A stretch of 64,000 bases of DNA. Origin: Tamarix chinensis (lineage: Eukaryota > Streptophyta > Magnoliopsida > Caryophyllales > Tamaricaceae). The notes beneath the pieces are model-generated. The model ran no database searches. It was not told the DNA's origin and was given only the letters and a program-made list of their open reading frames with translations. Shown here one piece after another: positions 23,182 to 35,205 of this stretch. A program made the position numbers and the translations under genes. Positions within the stretch are counted from its first letter, which is position 1, and each line of letters begins with the position of its first letter. The DNA lies in the NCBI GenBank assembly GCA_030549775.1, contig CM060174.1, positions 96,922,132 through 96,986,131 of the forward strand, written 5' to 3'.

Positions 23182-26100
23182 CTGCATTACCCCACAAAAG
23201 TTAAAAAAAAAATCATGCTCGTTGTACAACGAATCTTACAACATATACAAATATACAGCCTCAACCCGATATAAACCCTGCCTTAGGCAATGACCAGATG
23301 TGCGGAGACTTGCGTCATGCTATCCAATAGAACCACAGAAAACTCTTTAATGACAAATAGACAAATATGAGAACTTTAATTATCCATAATATAATGGCTG
23401 ACATGGATATTAACAGAAAAGAAATAATACAGAAAGAAAAGGAAAAAAGAGAGACACCACCAGAATCAGGAACACTATGATAGGGCAGGCTACACTCACA
23501 AGTCACAAGATGGCCATTAACATAGATATGCAATGGGAAGGCATAAAGATTTTGGTGCTTGTTTGGCATGGAGGTAATAGGAGGGACAAAAAAGAAGTCC
23601 CCATATTTTGCATATCCTAACAAGTCTTTGTTTAGACTACAATGGTTATTTCTTTGAAAATATTTGTCATTTCCAAATACAATATTTAAAAAATGTTAAA
23701 TTTGAAGGTATCTCTCCAACTCTAAACCCCCATACCACACGAGGACTCAGGGTAATCATTTGGCAACATGAGAAAGTTCTTACCAACATCAAACTGCTTG
23801 CTTCCCAAGGGTGGCGACATCATACAACGTAATATAGCTCCTCAATTTCTCACAGTAAAAGCAAGGGTCACTTAGTGCTAAATAAAGTGGGTAAAAAAAA
23901 AAGTTACCTCCATGTTGCTTCATAACAAAAGCAACAGTGATTCAAAACATCAGGAAAGAAGGATTGTGAGGCACCAGATGATACAAGAATATATTTGATA
24001 ACCAAAATCCAGAAGTTTCTTTTATAAAAGCATCAGTACGATGAATGTATTATTTTAAATGCACTTTCATTCATTGTCAGCTGCACTAACGCATAAATTC
24101 TCCGATGCCTAATAATATATTTCATTTTTGCACAACAGATTAATCAAAGGAAGATAAGGTAATATTCAAGAGTTATAGACAACAGCAAATTATTAAAAAA
24201 AATACTTGCCAAAACAGGTCTAGCGTTGATATTGGAGGTCGTCATGACTATCAAAAAATTTGGATAAGGAGAAGTGAAAAGTTGAGCAGCTTCTGCTTCT
24301 TCATCCACTATTTGTGCTGCCAAACTGCATTGAGCATGCCCAACCGCTTTTCTTCTTTCAGTTTGATCTGTTATGGCTCCCACAGTACTGGAAGTCACAT
24401 GTTCGTCTAGGTCTGGAAACAAGATGAATTAGATTTGGGGATTTGGATATTTGTCTTTGTGTGATCTTAAAACGAAAGGCAAGCTCATAAATTATACCAA
24501 GATGCATGAAGCTACAACATTACCCAGCCACATGGACAACTATCCACAAGAAAATCTGATATTTCATTTTACTCGTAGCTCATTATTTAATAATAAGTGC
24601 TGCCTATTGCAATTAGCCCACAGATACTGCAAGCCTCCGGCACACATAAATGAGACAAATCCTAAAACCTCATTCAGAATTAATCAGCCAACCAGAGTCT
24701 AATCTTCACTATAGAAGGGTGGGGGCGGAAACAACCTTCCAAGTCTTAAAAAACATTGTAGAATCTGAAACTTCATAATAAGCTTATTGTGTTCTTGCAT
24801 TGTTCTTCAGATGGCACAGAGGACAGACCAGATCAACCATGCATGAATGATGGATTTCACAATCTCGGTATTATTTTCAAAGTTACATATATTACAGATG
24901 GAGACAAAGAAAGAGCTAGAAAGCATAAAATTGCCGCTGCAGTAACAAAGGTGGAGAGCATTATACAAAGGATACTGCTAAAACATACCTTTTTTAATGT
25001 CAACAAATTCAGATTCCAGGGCAAGGGAGGGAATGATAGAAGTAGAACTATGGACTTTTGTATCAGTGAAGAATGATGTGTCTTGTGGCACTTCAGTCAA
25101 AATTGTCCCTTCGGGTCTAGGCCCTCGGTCATCATATAAGTCCTCCACTGTTACATTCTCATAAGTGCTCTGATGTTGGTACCCTTTGATTTCATGACCA
25201 GCTTCCATCTGGTCTCTTTGATTGTCCAACCCTTCCACACCAAGCCGCACAATACGAACACTCATTTTACAGTCCCCAACAAGTTCAAAAATACAAATAT
25301 CTTCCATTTTAATGCCATTATCGCGAACAAAAGCTGTCCAGCCCCTAGATAACATATGCCTTGTACTAAATTTTTTTAATGGAATGGAAATTACCGTCCA
25401 GCAGTCTCCCTTCTGATTATGAAGGGTAATTCTTGTCCGGCATTTGGGTAAGTATTTCCTTGAAAACTTAACTGGGATTCTCTGCAAGTAATTGGCATCA
25501 TACTTAATAGAATCAAGAAAATGGAGGCATGCACGCACACCCCTCCCCCTCTAAAAAAAAAACCAAAGATAAAGAAGAGAACTGAGATAACAAAAAGCTA
25601 GAGTATTCTCAGAAAACCAAAGCCCACAGCTGCAAGCGTGAAAAGGTTGTTTATGAAGGGATTCCGCAAAATTTGTTAATTATATGCACTCTCACCACTC
25701 AAAAAGGGTTCAGACGCTGCCATGTACATGGCACTATTGGAATGCAACTCGGCAAGTTGAATCACATACAGGAACAAGCAGTGCATTTTTGTGGTTGTTT
25801 ATCTCTTATTTGGAAATGAATGAACAATCAGCTCTAAAGAGATAATCAGAGAAAAAAGATCAAGAAAGTAAAGCATTTAAAAGAGAGAGAGAGAAATGCC
25901 CAGGAGGGTTCTACAAGGAGAATATTTGAGACTAAACCAACTTGCCCAGGAAGACATTAGTAACCTAACATGTTATCAGGTTTATATAGGTCACTTTCAT
26001 GCATATTCTCAATCTTACCCCTGTTTAATGGCTTTCCATAATTTCATTTCTTCTGCAACATCAAAGTTTTTGGAGTAGATACTGCAACACTAAGGGGTTA

Positions 26101-29100
26101 GTATAGTGTTGAAGACTACGAGTCTAGGTACCTAAAAAGGTCTCAGGTTTTAATCTCTCCTAATGTTTCTTTATGGGTCTGTTTTTGGAAATAAACCCTC
26201 TAGTAGAGATGAGGACAGACACATGACTGAAGGGATTTGTACTGGGTGTATCCTTTGCCCTTATACTGTAAGACTAAAATAAGAATTCAGTTATTAATAG
26301 AACATATATATCCAAGAAGACTACTCACCAGGGTACCTTTGCTGATACCGGACCAACTCATGACTTTCACAAAATAAGGGAAGCTGGAAGTAAAATGTTG
26401 AGTTACCCTTTCTTCAATACATGCTGAGACACGAAGTTTGTCCTTGATTGCTTTCTCTGATTCAAATAGAAAGATTTGGAGGTGTTTCCATTGTTGAAAC
26501 AGTATAATCAGACTAAACTAAAACAAGCTGAATATATTCATCCATATTCCTAAAAAAAAGCAATCATGAAAGACCTGACACAAGTTAAGCTTTCTAAAAA
26601 TAATTTCTCATAAAGACCTGACACGAGTTAGGACAATGGGCTAAAGCTAGGATTGTTCATGTTATTTGATATCTAATGATCCAATCCGATATATGAATCG
26701 ATCCGATCCGAAATATCAAATAACTTATGCGATATATTTTTTTCAAATCAAATATCCGATCCAATAAATAAAAGATCAAATAAATCAGATATCCGCTCCA
26801 AAAAATACAAATAATATCCGATCCAATAAATTATATACATATATAATCTAAGCACTATTTATTTTTCATAAAACATTATTTTATATAATCATGTATGTGT
26901 GTCTATGTGTATAATTTGATGAGTGTTTATTGTAAGTAAATTTTATACTTTTTAATTATTATTTTTATTAAATTTTTAATTTTTAACCAAAATTTAAAAT
27001 TACTAATTGAATATAATGTAATTGAATACTCAAATGAAATCATTAGATCATATTTGTTCATATTCGATCAATTTTTTATTTTTTGATTGTATAATTTTTT
27101 ATCCAATATTTCTCAATTGTGGCTCGCTCGAAAGTTTCGGATATCCGACGGATTATTTATTATCCACTCCAAAACTCCGGATATCGGATCTTTCAAATAT
27201 CCGAAACTTTTTACTGGATATCTGAAACATTGGATATCCGATCTATGAACACCCCTAGCTAAAGCAATATCATTCTTTTTCCATGTGGATTTATTTAGAC
27301 ACTAATGGTCATGGATAGTACAGACCTGTATGTGCATGTAACAGTGATTATGTCAAAATGAATAATGTGTCAAAACAGCATAACGTACCCTATAAAACAG
27401 CAGAGATAAGTTTTAAAGTCAGAAACAAAAATACATACAGTTCCCTTACTTTTCTTTGCCGTCATATCTGCTGCAGGCAATCCTACAACAATAAGCTTTT
27501 TGGACGCATCAGTAGGTCTTTGTTCTAAACTAGATGCAGAAGCTTCTATTTCTTTTCCACCACTGCACTTCTCTTCAGGATGACAAACATCAACAGTACA
27601 CATTGCCATCTTCATTTCCCTTTTCTCCTCTGGGCAGTTCTGCTGAACAGAGGAAAAGATATGTCTCATTCTCTTTGGAGGGATATCGGTAGCTGGATCA
27701 GCATATATTTTTTCCTCTTCTCTCTCTCTCCTTCTCTCAAGTCCATTGCAATCAGACGGTTCCTCGCTGCAGGTTGCATAGAATGCTTGTTCTTTCTCAC
27801 AAGATGATTGATCAAAAATCTGTACTGTAAAACATAAGTTACCCTCATAGTTGAACACGAGGGAGTCACCGCACTGTATGGAATGATCTTCCACAAATGT
27901 TGGCCACCCATCATGAAGAAACAAATCATCATTGTGCTTAACCAAGTTAACATGCCAAATGTTGCCACTAGGACCCATTAACAATACCGATCCAGATGTT
28001 CTGCCTTCCATGTGTTTAACAAATCTTGGTGGAATTTTCTATCACCAACAAAAATGGAAGCAAAATAGCTATTAAAATCAACAAGTTATACAGTTTTTTC
28101 ATTCAGTAACATCATCAAGGAAACACAACTCATGGAAAAAATAATAAAATAAATTTATGAATGTCTTCCACTTGATGCCCTAAAGATAATACCTACAGCT
28201 ATCAATAATCAGTATGCCCCAAACTAGGCACAACATGCCAGTAAGCCCCATTACTCTGAAAGGCTGCAACAGCTAAGCAGCAGGATGAAAGATAAAAACA
28301 AACAGTATTAGCAAGCAACAAATGAACAGGTAAGAAAACAGAAGAACAGGATTGAAGACATCAGACCACTAGCATATCCAGCCTCCACACATGAACATCG
28401 CAGGTAGGCAGAAAATTAATATCAAATTATATGTATAACATACCAACAAGGTGTGTTAGAGCATGTTCTCCTCAGATTATTGGACTTATAAGATAAGATC
28501 ATATCATATCAGGTAAGATTAGAATAGGAAAGTAAAATTCTGATAATAATAATAATAATACTAATAATAATATATATATATATATATATACATAATTAAT
28601 TTTAATAATAATTATAATAATGATACTAATCATAATAATAGTAATTATACTAATAAGAAAAATATTAATTATGACAATAGTAATAGTATAATAATAATAA
28701 TAATAATAATAACTTATTAGAATTTTTAATTAAGATCATACCCGACCAGAAGAGAACAATCCCTTAGTGTAGTAGTTAAGATTAAGGGGTCTTCAAATCA
28801 TCATTCAAGCAGCAGCTCCTCTAAAGGTGAGTTTGCACAAAGCATGACCTCCCCTGATCTCATCAAAGATGACATTGATATTGTGTGTCACCTTTATCTT
28901 TTAACTTTATTTTATATATAAAACGCCTTCCATTAGAATGTCATCCAAATTTCGTTGATAAATGCGAGACATTGTAAATTCTGTATGTAGTGAAAGATAC
29001 GGGGAAGATGAAGAATGGGGTCTGAGAAATGAAAAGAGAAAATGAAGAGGACTTAAGTTAAAGGGTATAATTGACTCTTAATAACATATATAACGCCGTT

Positions 29101-30407
29101 AGGATTACTTTTAAGGGAAGGACAATTGGTGCAATAAAATTAAAATACAGTGGCAACTTATAAAATGAAAGTTTGATCAAGGGTTTATGGTGCAATGCAA
29201 TAATACGATGTATTTTCCTATAAACCAGATTGTACGTGCTAGGTGATGCCTTTCAAGAGAGGTCAGCTATCAAGCCAATATCATGAAGAATGGTAAAAAA
29301 AATAAAGTGGATCAACACATCTATAATATGATCCATGCATTTTCAGTTTTTCACACATAAAAGATTTAGTAGATTCAGAGTCGTATAAAATATATCCAAA
29401 ATTTTTATGGAGATAATTGCACTGATCTTCAGTTAGCATTGAGTAGACTTGTCCTTAACATTGAGTACAAAGGGAAGTCAGCTATGCATTTTGCCCGGTT
29501 TAAGAAACTTGGATTGCTTCAAATTAACTATCGAATAACTACCCATTTTCTTCTTCTTATTCACCTTCTAATATTCATCATCTGTGCAATGACATGAGTT
29601 TTATCCGGCAAAACAAGAGAGATTAGAAATTTTAGTCATGCAAAGACAAAACTAATCATAAAAATAGTAAAATGCAGCAATTGTGATGCTGTCGTTGACG
29701 CATATAGCGAAAAAAATTTCCCTACTATCCATACAAACAAACTGAAATATAATTGCTTTCCTTCTTACATTTTTTCCCCTTTTCATTCCCCATTCCTCGA
29801 GGGTTTTCTGAGTTCAGAATATGAACAAACAAAAGGCTGAATTGACGAATTATATGACATATCAATTTCAATTTTCAAGTATATTATCAGAAGAAAACAG
29901 GAGAATGCATACATCATTGCATAAACTACCGAAACAAATTCCACTAGGTGGACTATTGTTTTTCTTTAAATAGGACTATCGCCACAGCCATATATCTATA
30001 TATAGAAGCGAACAGTTCAGCCATCAAAACAAAAACACTTCATTCTCTTTTCTTTTTGTACAGAATTTTTTTATTAACAAGATAAATAAATTAGGATATC
30101 TCCCAAGTCTATTGTAATCACTAAAAGAAATAGACGTTGAGAGGAGAGGGGCTTGCATGCAGGGAGAAAATGAAATCAATTCAAAACACAACAAACAGAC
30201 GAATCATACAATTAATTTGCCCATCAAAGAACCCTAATTTTCTTTCGGGAAGATAAGGGGAGGAACTGGAATCACAGGAAGCAAACAGTTAAAAGGTAGA
30301 AGGTCGAGGGGAAGGTAATAGCTTACAAGTTTCTCAGCGCTAAAATTGGGAAGGTAAACCTCAAGGAAAGAAGAAGGTCGCGTCCCATTCCAATTCCAAT
30401 GCCACAT
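22873..30407 (-). CDS. Three-domain B3 (REM-type) transcription factor, six exons
   Basis: Joining 30407-30327, 28038-27450, 26456-26329, 25481-24989, 24412-24210 and 23181-22873 gives 1803 nt, one open frame of 600 residues plus TGA. Three B3 DNA-binding domains lie at about residues 14-103, 245-345 and 476-576. Each has the half F..P[NY]F..., then [KR][IV]P.[KR]F, G..W.V, GW..FV..[HN].I and a D-[SI]-[LC]-[VI]F strand. Between domains 1 and 2 is a charged linker with a possible nuclear signal (PPKRMRH, about 150). All splice sites are GT-AG except the donor of intron 5 (GC). B3 proteins bind DNA in the nucleus; those with three domains belong to the REM group and resemble proteins usually annotated Os01g0723500-like. 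The start at 30407 is chosen because a splice donor follows 27 codons later in matching phase. Confidence 0.9.
24210..24412 (-). CDS. B3 gene exon 5 (GC donor)
   Basis: 203 nt, acceptor TTTCCAG. It ends with the first half of domain 3 (QLFTSPYPNFLIVM, then RPVL). The donor reads G|GCAAGT. The GT found 4 nt further would leave phase 1 and meet a stop four codons into exon 6, so the GC site is needed. Confidence 0.88.
24989..25481 (-). CDS. B3 gene exon 4
   Basis: The acceptor is TTGCAG. The exon begins RIPVKFSRKYLP and completes domain 2 with CWTVIS, SRGWTAFVRDNGI and DICIFEL. The linker after it is acidic. The donor is GTATGT and the exit phase is 1. Confidence 0.92.
26329..26456 (-). CDS. 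B3 gene exon 3
   Basis: 128 nt, acceptor ATCAG, donor GTGAGT. It encodes a basic lead (KAIKDKLRV) and the first half of B3 domain 2 (HFTSSFPYFVKVM). Entry phase 1 and exit phase 0 match the neighbours. Confidence 0.9.
26648..27257. mobile_element. Non-autonomous hAT-like element in intron 2 of the B3 gene
   Basis: The ends TAGGATTGTTCAT and ATGAACACCCCTA are inverted repeats with two mismatches. The flanking 8-bp duplication GCTAAAGC (26640-26647 and 27258-27265) is perfect. The inside is AT-rich with many ATCCGATCCGA words and holds no coding sequence. It lies about 190 nt from exon 3 and about 190 nt from exon 2, so splicing signals are undisturbed. Confidence 0.9.
27450..28038 (-). CDS. 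B3 gene exon 2
   Basis: The acceptor is ATAG. The exon begins KIPPRFVKH and completes domain 1 with GNIWHV, DGWPTFVEDHSI and GDSLVF. A long charged linker follows with ERRREREEEK and PPKRMRH. The exon ends in phase 1 at AAAA with donor GTAAGG. Confidence 0.9.
28535..28720. repeat. AAT and AT microsatellites in intron 1
   Basis: AAT runs surround an (AT)n tract at about 28570-28590 and a second AAT run at 28690-28711. Confidence 0.9.
30327..30407 (-). CDS. B3 gene exon 1
   Basis: 27 codons from ATG at 30407, ending LPNFSAEKL, the N-terminal half of B3 domain 1. The donor is GTAAGC and the intron phase is 0. An ATG about 40 nt upstream is in another frame and would stop after the real start; a possible acceptor (GGCCAG) between them suggests that it lies in a leader intron. 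Confidence 0.85.
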
Positions 30408-31463
30408 CTCTTATCAAAACAATTTGTCTGGCCACAATTTCCATGAAACAGAAAAATCAGTCGTAAATAACAAATAAATAAATAATGGGAATCTTTAACC
30501 AATAATTAGAGAGATAAATAATAAAAACTTGGTTAAAAATATAGAGGCAAATTTAATTGTAATTTTGTGATTCAAGTTCTAAACTTTTTGCAGGTAAAAA
30601 AATGGTGGAGAAGATTTCAGACATGAAAGCCGAGTGTTGGAGACATGTAATAGAACTGCATTCGTCAAGGATCAGTCACACAAAGATTAGGAAAGAGATG
30701 GAGAGAGCTCACAGAGAGATGGAAAGGGAAAGTCGTATGTACAAACCAAGTCAATTACTAGCAGTATCTCTTTAGCTATCTCCCTTTCCCGTGTACGTGA
30801 GAGAGAAACTGAAAGAAGCGAGGAGAGAGCCAAAGCATGAGCACTAGCAGTAGCTGTGGTGGCTGTACGGGTAGTAATAATTCACTAGTGGTGGTACTAG
30901 TGTCCCGCGCTGAGAAACGACTAACGACGCGAAAGTTAGTGTGGGGAACCAATCTAATTTTTGCCTCTGAAACTGTGGGTTATTAGTAGTAATTGTTAAT
31001 GTCTTAATGCGACTTTAACGAATCGATCCCAATTAGTCCTTCCCTGTTCAAGGCTATTTATTTTAATCACTTATACTCTTATTTCATGATCTTTCAGTTT
31101 AAATAAATAAATAATCCTATATCATAGCAATAAAATTTATTTGATTAAAATAACTCCTAATCGATTCCAATTGCACGGAGAAGTACAGTTTAGTATTATT
31201 ATTTTTTAATTGGAGAATTGAGTCTTGTTACGTAAGTAATAATGGCTCGAATAAATAGACATCTGTTGCCTCGCGTTATTAAAGAACATAAAGATTCTAA
31301 CAGTCAACCTTAAGAAAAAAAAAAACGCTGCCGTTTATTATGTAATGGGTAAAAGGTAAACATGGAAATTAAATACTTAAACATCAATCCTAAGTGCTAA
31401 CGACCGAAGCAGATTCTTATTCGCTCAAATAACTTCTAATTTCAATAAAGATGGATACTTATA
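30408..31463. other. Upstream region of the B3 gene
   Basis: No coding sequence. On the minus strand a CT-rich stretch lies at about 30840-30670, of the kind often seen in plant 5' leaders. A TATA box could not be fixed. The transcription start is therefore open. Confidence 0.35.
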
Positions 31464-31702
31464 CTCCCTTCATTTAAAAAAAGTTATTTTTAACTTCCCC
31501 ATTTATTTGTATTCTTATTTTTTTATTTGTTATTATATTTAAATTTGCATTAATTATTATGTTATTTTTATTTAAAAAAATGTAATTATAACATTATAAT
31601 TAACCTTACTAATTTTGAAGGTGTGTAACTTACTAAAATAATGAGTAATAACTTCTTGGATCTTTTGGTTGTCGTAGAAAGAGTGTGACCGACCTATGAG
31701 AC

Positions 31703-31989
31703 TTAGAATTGTTAACGTGTAAAGCCGAGCCGAACTAAGTCGGAGTGGACTTGGGATTGACTTATTTAATAAATAAGTCTAAAAATAAAGTTCAAGATCG
31801 ATTCGTTGATAAACAAGCCGAGCTTTTAACAAACCGAACCGAGTTGACTCGATAGTTTTTCTGGTAAACAGGTCAAACTCACGAGATTTTGCACTATAAA
31901 TAAGTTCCAGCCTTATTTTTAAACTCATTTAGCTAAACAAACGAGTTGAGCTTAAAAAGCTCGCGAAACGACACGATTCGTTAGAAGAC
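31703..31989. repeat. GAGCCGAGC-type dispersed repeat, hAT-like relic
   Basis: Words such as GAGCCGAGCCGAACT and AACCGAACCGAGTTGACTC, opening with TTAACGTG, match a pattern common in plant non-autonomous hAT elements. Possible flanks AGACTTA occur on both sides (31697 and about 31990), but the ends are poorly inverted. Confidence 0.35.
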
Positions 31990-32389
31990 TTAATGAGAAT
32001 ACATTAATGAATCATAAATCCACGTATTCGTGTATTACTAAATAGTTGTCTTAATGAGTCATGAATCCACCTATTCTTTTGGCATGTTTGGTATCTTTAA
32101 ATTATATTCCCTTTTTTTGGATAAATCCACTTTGGATATTATAGTATTTGGCATATTTTCAAATAATTTCATAATTTTATTATGAAACTTTTATTTTTAT
32201 TTATTTATAGTTAAAAATCACATTTCAAGAAAATTCATTGAAACACTGATTATCAATGATGTGATAATTAGAGTGATAAACTAAAACAAAATACTTGATA
32301 CTTTATTTCAATCAAGACTAGAGTATAAGAATCCAATTATAAGATTTCAAAAAAGTTCAGGATATAACATTTTTATAATATCACCAACT

Positions 32390-32765
32390 CTATAAAAAAA
32401 ACTCAGTAATGACTTTCGGGGATGGAGAAGTATAACTAACAAGACCAAAGGAAATTTTGTGACCCAAATGAACTAACTTGTCTATAAAAACATTGTTATT
32501 TCTGAAGTCATGCATGATGAAACGAGCACCAAACTCCCTCATTAAGCTTCGACGGGCTTTCAACATCTGAAGCTTGAGGATGAAAACTCAAGACACCTCC
32601 ATTAAGAAGTCAAATAGCCTTTAAGGAATCACAAGAGGAACAGAGAAATGATAAGCCTCGTAGATCACCCATATTTTAGCCACGAGAATGATGCCATAAC
32701 CGACATTAGCAAAGAAGCCATCTCCTACATTGATGTTAGGCATATCTCTAAAATATGTAGATATA
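32390..32765 (-). pseudogene. LINE RNase H-like fragment
   Basis: Read on the minus strand, the stretch gives GYGIILVAK, then after breaks HDFRNNNVFIDKLVHLG and SYTSPSPKVI. This matches the layout of the plant RNase H domain at the end of LINE pol: a G-[FY]-G-[GI]-[VI]-[IL] strand, then H..R..N..AD.LA..G. Stops and missing acidic residues make it inactive. Confidence 0.5.
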
Positions 32766-33546
32766 TAGTTTTGAAAATCATATCATCTTTAATAAACTAA
32801 AAAAAATTATTAATAAGATTATATTAAATTAAAAATATCATTATACCCCTATGAAATTTTATAAAATTAAAAATAATTGTAGAATATCAAGTCAAAGGTA
32901 ATGGTGACTACTTATTGAAAGAAAGATGAAAGAGTAATTGGTGGCGAATTATCCTATTTTGTATGAAATTAAATTAATTAACTATTTTTAATTATATAAA
33001 ATATTTTATAAAACTTTCTTCATGGATGGATTGTTAAGCGTAAAATGCTCCCTTCAATCAATATTGGTCTCTCCTTTATTGCAATTTTTTTTTTAGTTTT
33101 TTAAGTTGTTTGAGCAGAATATAATAACATTTAGAGATAAATTGACAAGAATATATATCCTCCTGGGTCAAATTGAAAATGAATTACAACCCCATTTATT
33201 TGGAACCAATTTCTATACTATTTGTATGTGGACTTGTTTATTGATGTCTCTCTTACTAAGTAGGAATAGTCAAAACAAAATAAAAATATGTTAAATGCTA
33301 ATAAATAAATTTCTACCTCTCAAAACTTAAATGGTAAAAGATACACCTTTGTTTTACAATATAGGTCACCAAATTTTGAGGTCAAACTTAATGTCTTTAT
33401 TCTCTCAAAGTATAATATATTATAAAATAAAAAGATATTTGTTATATTTATATTTAAAAGTATTTTTAAATGAATATTTCCTTATAATTTTTTATCAATA
33501 TATATTAATGATCACAGTTTGTCAAGAAAACTTGTAAATAACTAAT

Positions 33547-34067
33547 AGGAAAAAATCTTCTTAGGTACCATCACATTTGATATAATTCTCCTTAGATACC
33601 ATGTATTTTAAACAATCCCATGTAGGTACCATGTTTTTTAATTTATTTTTATTTTTTTGTTTTGTTTTACTTTAGTATTATCTTGTTGATGTTTTTAGTT
33701 TTATATGACTAAAGTAATAATTTTATTACATTAAGTATTTTGAATATTTAAATATATATTTTCATTTTTCCAGGACTTTTTAGATTTTTTTTTAACATTT
33801 TCTTGTTTTTTATTTTTTGTAAAAATCTAGAAAATGCCAAAAAAAAAATATTTAAAATATCCTAGTTTTTTCATATCATATCTAAAAAATATTCAATATT
33901 TAAAAACTTAGCACTTGAGTCATATAAAACTAAAAACATCAATAAGATAGTAATAAAGTGAAATAAAAAATTAAAACATATGCTACCTAGATGAGATTAT
34001 TTAAAACACATGCAACCTATAAGTAGAATGATGCTAAATGTCATGATATCAAAGTAGAATTTATCCT
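33547..34067. mobile_element. Inverted-repeat MITE, about 520 bp
   Basis: The left arm (33547-33720) is the inverted complement of the right arm (about 33900-34067). Shared text includes AGGAWAAAWTCT at the tips, TTTTAAAYAATC, and GATGTTTTTAGTTTTATATG. The arms total about 150-170 bp each with point differences. No clear target duplication was found. A related copy lies at 49973-50378. Confidence 0.75.
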
Positions 34068-34985
34068 GACTTATATTATGAAACAAAGGGAGTGTTTAAC
34101 TTCAAATATGAAACTCTTTAACTCCTTGGTTGCACTTTCTTACTTTATTCTTCTACTCCATTTAGAATGTCCATAACAAATACTCAATCTAAAAAATAAA
34201 GCAAATTGAACCAACTAAAGTCCCAAAATAAATATCCTATAGTTGTATGTAAAAAAAATCATGCCAAGATCTCTTTGTTTGTAGTGGAAAATTAACGCCC
34301 CTAAATCCTTCATGGCACGACACAAGAAGATTATGTTGCCAACCAAAAAATTATCATCAAAGTTTGATTCACCCACTAAAGATGGCCTTAAATTTGGTAG
34401 TAGTAATAATTCACTTGTGGTTTCCCAAAGGAATTCAACATCACATCAATTTGTTAAGAAACCCTTATGATTGAAATACATAACCCATCTATTTCCTTAT
34501 AAACTAACCTAGTAATAGTATTATGTAATATGTGTTCGACCAAGCATAATCAGAGTCATCATTTAATTGTTCATAAAACCATACGAACAATATTCAGAAC
34601 TAGATTGTTGCCCCTATGGAAGCTTGACATATAGAAATTTAAGTCAACCTAAATACCATCATCTCTCTCATTCCACCAAAAGGGGTATCTTGGAGAGGTA
34701 ATTTGACTTTAGATAGAAGATAATGTCACATGGTGCCATTGACTTATAATCCCCTAAAGATTCATCAAGGATAAGTTATGTTAGAGATCTAAGAGGAGGA
34801 ACTTATCAAGGAGACTTCATAATGGTAGTTTTCACTAGTGGGTGTTGTGTTAGGGATCAAACTAACTATTACCTAATTGTATAATTATGCCCTAATACAT
34901 GGGAGCCATTTGAAAATTCCCAAGATCCTCCTCATGATGCGGGATATTTTCTCTTCCAATTTGCCTTGTAAGAAGAATATTCATC

Positions 34986-35205
34986 TATTTTGGTAGCATT
35001 AAATTAATCCTTTATGAACAAGCCTTTGTGTTGAAGTTGTGGCATCCTACATTCAAATTTCAACCATCTGATTTTTAGTTTGTGCATATGAATAATTTCA
35101 TCCATTTTAGCATCATCACACCAGTCCTTTATGAACAAGCATTTTGTGTTGAAGTTATGTCATCTTGAATTTAGAATCTAGCCGTCTAATTTTTAGCTTG
35201 TGCAT
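34986..35205 (+). repeat. Direct tandem duplication of about 110 bp
   Basis: TCCTTTATGAACAAGC at 35010 and CCTTTATGAACAAGCA at 35127 start two copies that continue with TGTGTTGAAGTT and end TTTTTAGTTTGTGCAT or TTTTTAGCTTGTGCAT. The copies differ at many sites, so the duplication is old. It lies just before the LINE ORF1 core. Confidence 0.75.

Larger units (their letters stand above)
31464..34092. mobile_element. Possible mariner/Stowaway-type element, 2.6 kb, with insertions
   Basis: CTCCCTTCATTTAAAA at 31464 and its inverted counterpart ending AACAAAGGGAG at 34092 have the form of plant Tc1/mariner ends. TA precedes the left end; TG follows the right, a possible decayed TA duplication. Inside lie a hAT-like relic, an antisense LINE RNase H piece and an inverted-repeat MITE. 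It could be one old element filled by others, or two unrelated Stowaway ends. Confidence 0.4.

Noticed and set aside
24451..24702. Plus-strand frame in intron 4 of the B3 gene
   Set aside because: It is antisense to the gene, with no protein-like features.
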